This document shows, piece after piece, positions 27,094 to 34,211 of a stretch of 64,000 bases of DNA. The translations under genes were made by a program, and so were the position numbers. The number at the start of each line of letters is the position of its first letter. The first letter of the stretch is position 1. The notes beneath the pieces are model-generated. The model saw nothing but the letters and a program-made list of their open reading frames with translations, was not told the DNA's origin and did no database searches. Source of the DNA: GCA-003244245 sp963823755 (lineage in GTDB: Bacteria; Actinomycetota; Actinomycetes; Mycobacteriales; Pseudonocardiaceae); the NCBI GenBank assembly GCA_963823755.1, contig CAWGMP010000017.1, forward strand, positions 744,001 to 808,000. Reading direction: 5' to 3'.

Positions 27094-28782
27094 ATGTCTG
27101 TGGTGAAAAATCTCGCCGCCCTGGTGGCCACCGCCGCGCTGTCGGTGACGTTGGTTGCCTGCGGCGGCAGGCCGGGGTCGGGCGGAACCGTGAACGGCGG
27201 TGGCGACACCGCGAAGTCCCTCGCCGAGCAGGCCCAGTACAACCCCCAGCCCTATGACAACCTCAGGAACGGCGGCACCCTCACCACCGCTCTCCCTGAG
27301 ATCTCCACGCAGTGGAACCCCCTTCAGGGCGACATGACCTCCTATTCCCTGACTCTGTGGGACTGGTACAACCCCGTTCTGACCACCTTCTCGGCAGACG
27401 GCAAGCCGGCGTTCAACCCGGACTACCTGACCGACGTCAAGGCCGACACGGTCAACGGCAACACACGGATCACCTACACGATCAATCCCAAGGCCACTTA
27501 CAACGACGGCTCGCCGATCGACTGGACCGCGTTCGAAGCCACCTGGAAGGCCGACAACGGGCAGAACAAGGCCTACATCGTCAACTCCAGCGATGGCTAC
27601 GACCGCATCACCTCGGTGACCAAGGGTGTTGACGACCGGCAGGCAATCGTTTCCTTCAACGGGGTCAACGTGTGGTGGCAGGCACTCTTCGGCATCCTGC
27701 TCAACCCCAAAGCCCTTGACCCCCAGGTGTTCAACAAGAGCTACATCGACAGTCCGCATCCGGAGTGGGGCGCCGGACCCTACACGGTGGAGAAGCTCGA
27801 CAAGCAAAACGGCACCGTCGTCTTCACCCGCAACCCGAAGTGGTGGGGGAAGAAAGGCAAGCTAGACACCCGCATCTTCCTGGCCATGGAGGACACGGCC
27901 AGCATCAACGCCTTCAAGAACGGCCAGACCGACGCCACCGGCGTTGGTACCAAGGACCGGCTGGCCCAGGTCCAGGGTATGAGCGGGATTGACATCCGCA
28001 AGGGCATCTCCCTGCACACCGACCTGTTCACCCTCAACAGTAAGTCGCCCATCCTGGCTGACCCGCAGGTCCGTAAGGCGGTCTTCGAGGGGATCGACCG
28101 CAAGCAGATCGCCGACATCACCTTCCAGGGCCTGAATTTCACCGAGACCCTGCCCGGGTCGTTGACCCTGCTCTCCTTCCAGGACGGCTACCAGGACAAC
28201 TTCTCCAAGGCAGTCACTTTCGATGCGGAAAAAGCGAAGCAGGATCTGGAGGCCGCCGGCTGGACGGCCGGGCCGGGCGGGATGCGGAGCAAGGGCGACC
28301 AGCCGCTGGAGTTCAGCTACGTCAACACCGGTGACGACCCGGTCGGCAAGGCGATCGCCGGCGCCGTGGTCGCGATGCTGAAGAACATCGGGGTCAAACT
28401 GGACATCCGACAGGTGGCGAGCAGCGACTTCTCCAGCATCATCAGCGGGCGGAAGTTCGACATGTTCTACTCGGGCTTCTACCAGACCGACCCGTTCGGC
28501 ATGACCTACATCTGCCAGGTTTACTGCTCGGACAGCCAGCTCAACCTGTCCGGGACCAACGACCCGGCGTTCGACTCGCAGGTCAAGTCAGTGAACACGT
28601 TACCCACAGCCCAGGAACAGTTCGCCAAGGGTGCCGACGTCGAGACCCAAGCCCTCAAGACGTACGGCATCATGCCGACGCTGACCCTACCAGCGATCAC
28701 CGCGGTGAAACACGGCCTAGCCAACTACGGCAACACGCGCTTCTTCACCACCACCCCCGAGAACATCGGCTGGCAAAAATAA
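27094..28782 (+). CDS. ABC transporter substrate-binding lipoprotein (SBP family 5)
   Basis: 562 residues from ATG 27094. The signal peptide ends SVTLVACGG with the lipid-modified cysteine at residue 23. The mature part begins with the family 5 pattern RNGGTLTTALPEISTQWNP, contains YNDGSPIDWTAFEATWKA and NPKWWGKKGKLDTRIF, and ends with ATTPENIGWQK-like sequence (TTPENIGWQK). Family 5 proteins bind oligopeptides, dipeptides, nickel chelates or sugars. The fused-ATPase partner suggests a peptide, but that is inference. ATG 27064 is an upstream alternative in frame; 27094 directly precedes a normal signal sequence. Last gene of the operon. Confidence 0.92.
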   Translation: MSVVKNLAALVATAALSVTLVACGGRPGSGGTVNGGGDTAKSLAEQAQYNPQPYDNLRNGGTLTTALPEISTQWNPLQGDMTSYSLTLWDWYNPVLTTFSADGKPAFNPDYLTDVKADTVNGNTRITYTINPKATYNDGSPIDWTAFEATWKADNGQNKAYIVNSSDGYDRITSVTKGVDDRQAIVSFNGVNVWWQALFGILLNPKALDPQVFNKSYIDSPHPEWGAGPYTVEKLDKQNGTVVFTRNPKWWGKKGKLDTRIFLAMEDTASINAFKNGQTDATGVGTKDRLAQVQGMSGIDIRKGISLHTDLFTLNSKSPILADPQVRKAVFEGIDRKQIADITFQGLNFTETLPGSLTLLSFQDGYQDNFSKAVTFDAEKAKQDLEAAGWTAGPGGMRSKGDQPLEFSYVNTGDDPVGKAIAGAVVAMLKNIGVKLDIRQVASSDFSSIISGRKFDMFYSGFYQTDPFGMTYICQVYCSDSQLNLSGTNDPAFDSQVKSVNTLPTAQEQFAKGADVETQALKTYGIMPTLTLPAITAVKHGLANYGNTRFFTTTPENIGWQK

Positions 28783-28841
28783 TCGCGGAATCCCGGCATG
28801 GCGGCTTTTCAAGGCCGATCGGCTGGCGTGACGTGTTGATC

Positions 28842-29051
28842 TCAAGCCACCATCCTGCGTAAACGTCGCCGAGTGCGTTCATCACCGTTCCTGTACATCT
28901 CGCGGAATATCCAACGCTTTAGTTCCTGACCTGCACTGATGGGATGGTTCCAACCGGTTCTGGTACTGGGGCGGGTGACGCCGAACTCGGTGGCAATCTG
29001 GGCGACGGTGCACTTGCGTTTCCCGTCCTCGCCGAGTTCATCACCAGCCAC
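28842..29051 (-). pseudogene. Helix-turn-helix remnant, possibly of a resolvase
   Basis: The minus frame contains DGKRKCTVAQIATEFGVTRPS, which matches the helix-turn-helix at the C-terminus of serine recombinases (r-~tv~eIA~~fGVsrpTiYr). The catalytic domain is absent, and the residues that follow do not fit a recombinase. Upstream codons to about 29120 may belong to the same gene. Most likely a scrap of a mobile element. Confidence 0.35.
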
Positions 29052-29142
29052 CGGAACACCTGTACCTGACGACCAACCTCCCGTTCGACCTCCCCGGAAG
29101 ACTTCCTGTCAAGTCACATGGCCACCCCAAGGCAGCAGTGCC

Positions 29143-29421
29143 TCATCGTGGCCGGTAGGCGTCGCGGCGGTGGGCAACGGCGATCATGGTGATTGTGCGG
29201 GCATGGTCGTTGATCACGTACAGGGCGCGATAGTCGCCTCGCCGGGTCGTCCACACCCCATCGTAGGGTTGTTCCAACGGCTTGCCCAGCCGGCGCGGGG
29301 CGTCAGCGACGGGGCCCGTGATGTGCTCGAACAACGCGACCGCAGCGTCCAGCGGGAGTTTGTCCATGCGCCGACGCGCGGCCGGGGTGAAGGTGACCGT
29401 GTACGGGGTGGGGCTGATCAT
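29143..29421 (-). CDS. RelE/ParE-type toxin
   Basis: 92 residues with the RelE fold pattern: TVTFTPAARRRMDKLP at the start, GKPLEQPYDGVWTTRRGDYRALY in the middle and a C-terminal TITMIAVAHRRDAYRPR. Conserved arginines in RRGDYRALY and the C-terminal HRRDAYR are typical of ribosome-dependent mRNA interferases of the RelE superfamily. It starts 4 bases inside the end of the upstream antitoxin gene, the usual arrangement. The toxin would cleave mRNA on the ribosome when antitoxin is lost. Confidence 0.88.
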   Translation of the reverse strand: MISPTPYTVTFTPAARRRMDKLPLDAAVALFEHITGPVADAPRRLGKPLEQPYDGVWTTRRGDYRALYVINDHARTITMIAVAHRRDAYRPR

Positions 29422-29708
29422 TCGCCAGCGGCACGGCGGGCGGCCAGGTCGGCGGCGATGTCGTCGGCGGAGAACACCCGGCCGGCGCGGGCGTCGGCTA
29501 GGCCTTCGATCAGGTCGCGCACGAGCTCGGTGTCGGAGAGCACCTCGACCGTGTCGCGGAGTCGGTCCAACTCACCGGAGGGCACCACGTCGGCCACATG
29601 CTCGCCATGGGCGATCACGGCCACGGTGTCGCCGTGTTCGGCGCGGCGCACCACCTCGGCCCAGGACGGGGATTCCTCGGCGTGGACGCTGGTCCCTGGC
29701 TCGCTCAC
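29418..29708 (-). CDS. Phd/YefM-type antitoxin
   Basis: 96 residues. The central part SWAEVVRRAEHGDTVAVIAHGEHVADVVPS is the Phd/YefM DNA-binding domain, and the C-terminal half (LVRDLIEGLADARAGRVFSADDIAADL) is the acidic helical segment that wraps the toxin. It lies upstream of the toxin and overlaps it by 4 bases, so it is made first and probably represses its own promoter together with the toxin. Start choice at 29708 gives an N-terminal extension of about 15 residues before the core domain. Confidence 0.85.
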   Translation of the reverse strand: MSEPGTSVHAEESPSWAEVVRRAEHGDTVAVIAHGEHVADVVPSGELDRLRDTVEVLSDTELVRDLIEGLADARAGRVFSADDIAADLAARRAAGE

Positions 29709-29926
29709 GTGTCCCAGGATACGGCGTCACAGCTGCTGAGCGAACGCGAACTCTCATGCTGCCATGCCACCCGACGACGGGTAGCTGTAACGCAAACATC
29801 CCCCGGCGCAGTCGACATCAGTTTTTCAGCCAGCGTAGCGGCTTCGCTCTGGAAGACATCGAGCTGCTTTTCGGTCAGCGCGAAATCACCGTCAGTGAGG
29901 TCCCCGGAGAGAATCCTGCAACGGAG

Positions 29927-30170
29927 TTAAGCGGCGATTTTCTCGTACGGCCTCTGCGGATCGTGTCGGGCACGTTCGATGGATGGCAGGGGGTCCGCAT
30001 GTCTACACCCGCCGAACTCCGCCACCGAGTAGTGCCGGAGTTTGTGCAGGTTAGTGTCGATCGCGAGGCGCTCGGCCAGGCGGTCGTAACGCTGCGTAAG
30101 CTCCCGGTGTCAAGTAGGTGCTGCCATCCGGCGTGCCCACGAACACGAAGGCGTCTGCGGCAAGTTGAAT
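29927..30170 (-). pseudogene. Tyrosine integrase C-terminal remnant beside tRNA-Thr
   Basis: Reading leftward, one frame gives ADAFVFVGTPDGSTYLTPG and the next gives LTQRYDRLAERLAIDTNLHK and LRHYSVAEF, ending PYEKIAA with a stop at 29927. This matches the C-terminal catalytic part of pSAM2-type tyrosine integrases (DaFvFs~~pdGst ... vTqRY~RLa~rLGIdt~LHkLRHYsATEl). The LRHY arginine box is present, but the second half with the catalytic tyrosine is lost and at least two frameshifts exist. It ends about 65 bases from the tRNA 3' end, the normal place for an element integrated in a tRNA gene. Confidence 0.6.
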
Positions 30171-30235
30171 CACAAGTGATGTCACGCGGACCGTTCACAT
30201 TCACTCCAGGGATTTATCTTCCCTGGTAGAAACAG

Positions 30236-30308
30236 AGCCGACGCGGGGACTCGAACCCCGAACCTACCGCTTACAAGGCGGTTGCTCTGCCAGTTGAGCT
30301 ACGCCGGC
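30236..30308 (-). tRNA. tRNA-Thr (anticodon TGT)
   Basis: The minus strand folds as a tRNA of 73 bases. The acceptor stem GCCGGCG pairs with CGTCGGC (one G-T pair), the D arm is GCTC/GAGC, the anticodon arm ACCGC/GCGGT has loop CTTGTAA, and the T arm CGGGG/CCCCG has loop TTCGAGT. Anticodon TGT reads ACA and related threonine codons. CCA is not encoded. Confidence 0.95.
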
Positions 30309-30444
30309 GGGCGCGACAAACATGGTAAGGGCACCGGGTCGCGCTGCGTCGGGGTACCAGGGCAGCCGTCGCAGTGACGGTCAGCAGGTGGCCCGCCGCA
30401 CCGCTAACCTCGGTGGTCAACGGTGCGGACGAGGAGGACAACCC

Positions 30445-31872
30445 GTGACCGACACCACGAACACCCCGACCGAGGCGAATTTCGTAGTGGTCGCCAACCG
30501 GCTGCCGGTCGATCTCGAGCGCCTACCCGATGGTACACAACGGTGGAAGTCCAGCCCGGGGGGGCTGGTCACCGCGCTGGAGCCGTTCCTGCGCTTGCAC
30601 CGCGGCGCGTGGGTCGGGTGGCCGGGCGTGCCAGACGCCGAGGTGGAGCCGATCACCGATGGTGACATCACCCTGCATCCGGTGACCCTGTCCAGAGCGG
30701 AGGTCACCGACTACTACGAGGGCTTCTCCAACGCGACCCTGTGGCCCCTCTACCACGATGCGGTGGCTACCCCGGCGTTTCACCGACACTGGTGGAACGC
30801 CTACGCGGAGGTCAACGAGAGATTCGCCGCGGCCACCGCCAAAGTCGCAGGTGACGGAGCCACGGTCTGGGTACAGGATTACCAGCTCCAGCTGGTGCCC
30901 CAGCTGCTCCGGGGTCTGCGGCCCGACCTACGGATCGGGTTCTTCCTGCACATCCCGTTCCCGCCGGTGGAGCTGTTCATGCAACTGCCCTGGCGCACCG
31001 AGCTGGTCAGCGGCCTGCTCGGCGCCGACCTGGTCGGGTTCCAGTTGCCCGGTGGCGCGCAGAACTTCCTGTTCCTGGCGCGCCGGCTGGCCGGGATGTC
31101 CGCGACGAAAGGCGCGGTGGGGATGGGCACCAGGCCCGGCCAGGTCAACGTCGGCGACCGGACCGTCCGGGTCGGCGCCTTCCCGATCTCGATCGACTCC
31201 ACCGCGCTGGACAAGCTGGCCCGCAGCCGGTCGGTGCGCCGGCGCGCCGCAGAGATCCGCAAGGAGCTGGGCAACCCGGCGTCCATCGTGCTCGGGGTGG
31301 ACCGGATGGACTACACCAAGGGCATCGACGTGCGGCTGCGCGCTCTCGGGGAACTGTATGCCGAAGGCCGGATCTCAGCCGACGATGTCGTCATGGTGCA
31401 GTTGGCCACCCCGTCGCGCGAGCGGGTGGAGCACTACCAGCGCATGCGCAGCGATATCGAGCAAGCCGTCAGCCGGGTCAACGGCGAATTCGGCCGGGTG
31501 GGCCACCCTGCGGTGCACTACCTGCATCAGTCGATCCCACACGACGAGCTGGTCGCATTCTTCGTCGTTGCCAACGTCATGTTGGTCACCCCGCTGCGGG
31601 ACGGCATGAATCTGGTGGCTAAAGAGTACGTGGCCTGCCGGCACGATCTCAGCGGCACACTGGTGCTGTCCGAGTTCGCTGGCGCGGCGGCCGAGTTGAC
31701 CAGCGCGTTCCTGGTCAATCCGCATGATCTCGAGGGCATCAAGAATGCCCTCGAGCGGGCCATCACCGTCGAGCCCGACGAGGGGCGCAGGCGGATGCGG
31801 TCACTGCGCCGGCAGGTGATGACCCACGACGTGCAGCGCTGGGCACGTTCCTACTTGACCGCCCTCGACTGA
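30445..31872 (+). CDS. otsA: Alpha,alpha-trehalose-phosphate synthase (UDP/GDP-forming)
   Basis: 475 residues of glycosyltransferase family 20: it joins a nucleotide-activated glucose to glucose-6-phosphate to make trehalose-6-phosphate. Recognisable elements are VVVANRLPVDL at the start, SSPGGLVTAL (phosphate/nucleotide loop), WVQDYQLQLVPQLLR, GFFLHIPFPPVELF, the nucleotide-sugar region VLGVDRMDYTKGIDVRL, and TPLRDGMNLVAKEYVA with the diphosphate-binding segment. GTG 30445 follows GAGGAGGA and begins just before the first strand. The adjacent LacI relic is a usual partner of otsA in actinomycetes; no otsB is present here. Confidence 0.96.
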   Translation: MTDTTNTPTEANFVVVANRLPVDLERLPDGTQRWKSSPGGLVTALEPFLRLHRGAWVGWPGVPDAEVEPITDGDITLHPVTLSRAEVTDYYEGFSNATLWPLYHDAVATPAFHRHWWNAYAEVNERFAAATAKVAGDGATVWVQDYQLQLVPQLLRGLRPDLRIGFFLHIPFPPVELFMQLPWRTELVSGLLGADLVGFQLPGGAQNFLFLARRLAGMSATKGAVGMGTRPGQVNVGDRTVRVGAFPISIDSTALDKLARSRSVRRRAAEIRKELGNPASIVLGVDRMDYTKGIDVRLRALGELYAEGRISADDVVMVQLATPSRERVEHYQRMRSDIEQAVSRVNGEFGRVGHPAVHYLHQSIPHDELVAFFVVANVMLVTPLRDGMNLVAKEYVACRHDLSGTLVLSEFAGAAAELTSAFLVNPHDLEGIKNALERAITVEPDEGRRRMRSLRRQVMTHDVQRWARSYLTALD

Positions 31873-31874
31873 AA

Positions 31875-32108
31875 TCACGAGGCCGCGCGCCCGCTGGTAT
31901 TACGGACCACCAGCTTGGTAGGCAGCATGACGGTGCGGCTGATGGGCTGGGGGTGACCCAGCCCGATGGGGTGGGCGCCAAGGCTCCGTATCGCCGCATG
32001 ATCGTCGATCCCGACATCGGCGGCCCCGTCGAGCTGGGGCTGGTCGCAGACCACGACCGGCAGTGAGCGTTGCAGCACCGCGACCAAGCTGGGGCCGTCG
32101 TCGGGCAC
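31875..32108 (-). pseudogene. LacI-family regulator remnant
   Basis: The minus frame joins LPVVVCDQPQLDGAADVGID and DHAAIRSLGAH to a C-terminal tail PISRTVMLPTKLVVRNTSG and a stop. The first part is the start of the effector-binding domain of LacI regulators found beside otsA, and the tail is their normal C-terminus. The 130 or so residues between, and the whole DNA-binding domain, are missing. It is a gene deleted internally and at its 5' end. It is convergent with otsA, so local control of that gene by this regulator has probably been lost. Confidence 0.6.
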
Positions 32109-32117
32109 TGAGCTGCG

Positions 32118-33003
32118 CTACCGCTGGTCACGCTGAGGGCCACCTCGGAAGTCATCGGAGTGGTCGATCGCCCACTCACTGAACGTTCGCGCCGGCCTTC
32201 CGGTGATCGCTTCCACCGTAGCCGTGACCGGCGCCGGGTCCGTCACCATCGCGGCGTAGGCGTTGAGCAGACCGTCCGCCACTGAAGCAGGCCAGCCCGC
32301 GACGATCATCTTCTGCCGGCCGGCCTCGGGTGAGATCTCCTCGAAGCGGAGCGCGCGGCCGATCGCCTCCCCGATGGCGTGGACCTGCTCGACCTGGGTC
32401 AGCACCTGAGGTCCGGACAGGAGGTAAGTCGACCCACCGTGCCCGTCGCTGGTCAGCACCCGCACCGCGACGGCCGCGATGTCCCGCTCGTGAATCACCG
32501 GCCTGGCCGCCGCACCGTAGGGTTCCCGCACCACACCATCGGCGCGGATCTGCGGCGCCCACCACAACGCGTTGGTTGCGAACGAGTGGGATCGGAGGAA
32601 GGTCCACTCGAGCCCGGACTTCTCGATCAGCCGCTCGAGGTCGGCGTGGAACTGGTTGATCGGATCAACTTGCTCGTCGACGTCATCGCGCACACCCATC
32701 GACGAGAGCAGCACAATGCGGCCTGCGTGCTTGGCGACCACGTCCAAGACCGCGGGTGCCGCCTCGGAGGTGAGGAAGGGCCAAACCAGAAACACGGTAT
32801 CGACCCCGTCCAGGCACGCGTCCAATGGTGGTGGGGTCGGACAAATCACCGCGGGCGACATCGACGCCGCGCGGCAGGCCGGCGGAGTCGGGATCGCGGG
32901 TCACTGCACGAACAGTCGCGCCGGTGCCCACTAGCTGGGACACGACCTGTCGACCGACGTTCCCGGTCGCCCCGGTTACCGGGATCACATTCTGATCTGT
33001 CAT
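32118..33003 (-). pseudogene. NmrA-like NAD(P)H-binding protein, single frameshift
   Basis: From ATG 33003 the protein starts MTDQNVIPVTGATGNVGRQV, the dinucleotide motif of atypical SDR/NmrA proteins, and runs to DVARGDLSDPTT. There the sense moves to the next frame, LDACLDGVDTVFLVWPF, and continues to a proper end at 32118 (ARTFSEWAIDHSDDF). A one-base insertion (or two-base loss) near 32825-32832 separates the parts. Corrected length is about 294 residues, normal for the family, which includes NAD(P)H:quinone oxidoreductases and redox sensors. A SoxR-type operator lies 70 bases upstream of the start, so redox stress control is likely. Confidence 0.7.
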
Positions 33004-33074
33004 GAGAGAGTTCCTCGCAGCTCGCAGAAAGATCGCCGCCCTTGGCGACGGCGACATTCACTCGAGGCTAGGAA

Positions 33075-33090
33075 CTCAACTGAAGTTGAG
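33075..33090. promoter_or_regulatory. Candidate SoxR operator upstream of the NmrA-like gene
   Basis: CTCAACTGAAGTTGAG is a 7+2+7 palindrome, close to the 16-18-bp CTCAA...TTGAG-type SoxR boxes described in actinomycetes and proteobacteria. It sits between the soxR stop and the start of the NmrA-like gene, next to a gene coding for SoxR itself. The dyad length suits the long spacer promoters that SoxR bends. Confidence 0.7.
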
Positions 33091-33091
33091 G

Positions 33092-33553
33092 TCAAGTAGA
33101 GCGTTCAAGCAGTCGCCGGGGACCCGCGCCGTGCGCACCGAGCTGATCGTTGGGGTTGGCCAACCGGCAGCGGTCGATCGACAGGCAGCCACATCCCACG
33201 CAGTCGGTGAAGTCGTCACGGAGCTGCTGGAGATGGCGTATCCGCGTCTCTAGCTCGGCCCGCCAGTTCTGGGATATGCGTTGCCAGTCGCGCTGGGTAG
33301 GAGTGCGGCCATCCGGTAACAGCGCGAGCACGGCGGCGACGTCGGCCAGCGGGATCCCGACCCGCTGGGCGATGCGGATCAGCGCCACCCGCCGAAGTAC
33401 GTCCCGTTTGTAGCGGCGTTGGTTGCCCGAGGTGCGCCGGCTGCTGATCAGACCTTGGCGCTCGTAGAAATGCAACGCCGACACTGCCACCCCGCTGCGC
33501 GCAGCAAGCTGCCCGACGGTGAGCTCGGCCTGACACCGCGTCGGTTCGACCAT
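33092..33553 (-). CDS. soxR: SoxR redox-sensing MerR-family regulator
   Basis: 153 residues. The N-terminal winged helix (LTVGQLAARSGVAVSALHFYERQGLI ... GNQRRYKRDVLRRVALIRIAQRVG) is of MerR type with the SoxR-like SALHFYE. A dimerisation helix follows, then the metal loop CVGCGCLSIDRC, which has the CxxCxCxxxxxC spacing of the [2Fe-2S] cluster. Oxidation of that cluster by redox-active compounds switches target promoters on. ATG 33553 matches the family start; the reading upstream to 33826 has no similarity. Two SoxR-box-like palindromes flank the gene (33075-33090 and 33575-33600), marking the NmrA-like gene and the divergent reductase relic as targets. Confidence 0.93.
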   Translation of the reverse strand: MVEPTRCQAELTVGQLAARSGVAVSALHFYERQGLISSRRTSGNQRRYKRDVLRRVALIRIAQRVGIPLADVAAVLALLPDGRTPTQRDWQRISQNWRAELETRIRHLQQLRDDFTDCVGCGCLSIDRCRLANPNDQLGAHGAGPRRLLERST

Positions 33554-33574
33554 GACACTCCCATCGTATCCGGC

Positions 33575-33600
33575 TTGACCTCGATGGAAGTTGAGGTCAA
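33575..33600. promoter_or_regulatory. Second candidate SoxR operator, between soxR and a divergent reductase relic
   Basis: TTGACCTC at the left end and GAGGTCAA at the right end of 33575-33600 are perfect reverse complements. The right half AAGTTGAGG equals that of the other operator, while the left half (CCTCGATGG) has diverged. It lies 22 bases upstream of soxR and 12 bases before the divergent relic's ATG. It could serve both promoters. Confidence 0.6.
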
Positions 33601-33612
33601 GGCATCTCAACC

Positions 33613-33841
33613 ATGAGCACCACCACACCCGACAAGATCGCGTGTCGTGTTCGCCGACCTCCACACGCTCACCATCCGGGAGACGGTGAGCTTTCACGGA
33701 GCGCACGGACGGTCCGACGAGCATGGCGCACCCCACGAGTCCGATGCGGTCAACACCGCAGCTGGCGCTCCCCTGAACCAGCTGGCCTGGTGGGCGCGCA
33801 CCCTCCGGCAGGCCAGAGCCGCTCATCCCTACAGCGGCTGA
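33613..33841 (+). pseudogene. NADPH-dependent FMN reductase remnant (internal deletion)
   Basis: An ATG at 33613 begins MSTTTPDKIACRV. After a frame change at about 33650 the sequence reads VFADLHTLTIRETVSFHGAH, then APLNQLAWWARTLRQARAAH and PYSG before a stop. The second part matches the C-terminal end of actinobacterial NADPH-dependent FMN/quinone reductases (...vsFhna... mldqLaWWArALr~aRa~~PY). The flavodoxin-like core of more than 100 residues is gone. Divergent position over a SoxR box suggests it was a SoxR target before decay. Confidence 0.55.
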
Positions 33842-33882
33842 CCATGCATCGACGAGGCCAGTGTGATATATCGCCAGTTCCG

Positions 33883-33953
33883 CCCATGATCGCTATCTCG
33901 GAAGAAACAGCCGCGGTGAACACGGTTTTCTCTTCCGAGATAGCGATCATGGG
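33883..33953. repeat. 23-bp perfect inverted repeat, 25-base loop
   Basis: Bases 33883-33905 (starting CCCATGATCGCTATCTCGG) and 33931-33953 are exact reverse complements. The arms are less GC-rich than the surroundings, and no T-run follows. It lies in a stretch (33842-34211) without a recognisable gene between the reductase relic and pntAa. It may act as a terminator, be a small mobile repeat, or be a regulator site. Confidence 0.75.
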
Positions 33954-34211
33954 AGCGCGGTGTTCCGACCGTCCCGCCGTTCGCAGGGCATCACCGGCAC
34001 GTCGACCACGGCCCGTTTGTTCACCGGCTTGCAGACGCTGTCTCTGGTCGCAACACACTCCGGTGGGTGCTTGTTTCCGATGTAGGCATCGTCGACCTCG
34101 ACCTCCGGGGCGGTAGCTGCGCGAACCCCGCTGGTGCCACGGTCGAGAGTGGAGATAGTCGATGGTGCGACGGGCGACGTTTGCGCACCCGGACTGGACG
34201 TCGCACCGATC

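Noticed and set aside
28783..28841. Terminator after the binding-protein gene
   Set aside because: Only weak, imperfect pairing is visible; not enough to call.
30205..30226. Small hairpin (CCAGGG/CCCTGG) just downstream of tRNA-Thr
   Set aside because: Six-base stem with a 10-base loop and no T-run; could be chance, so not listed as a terminator.
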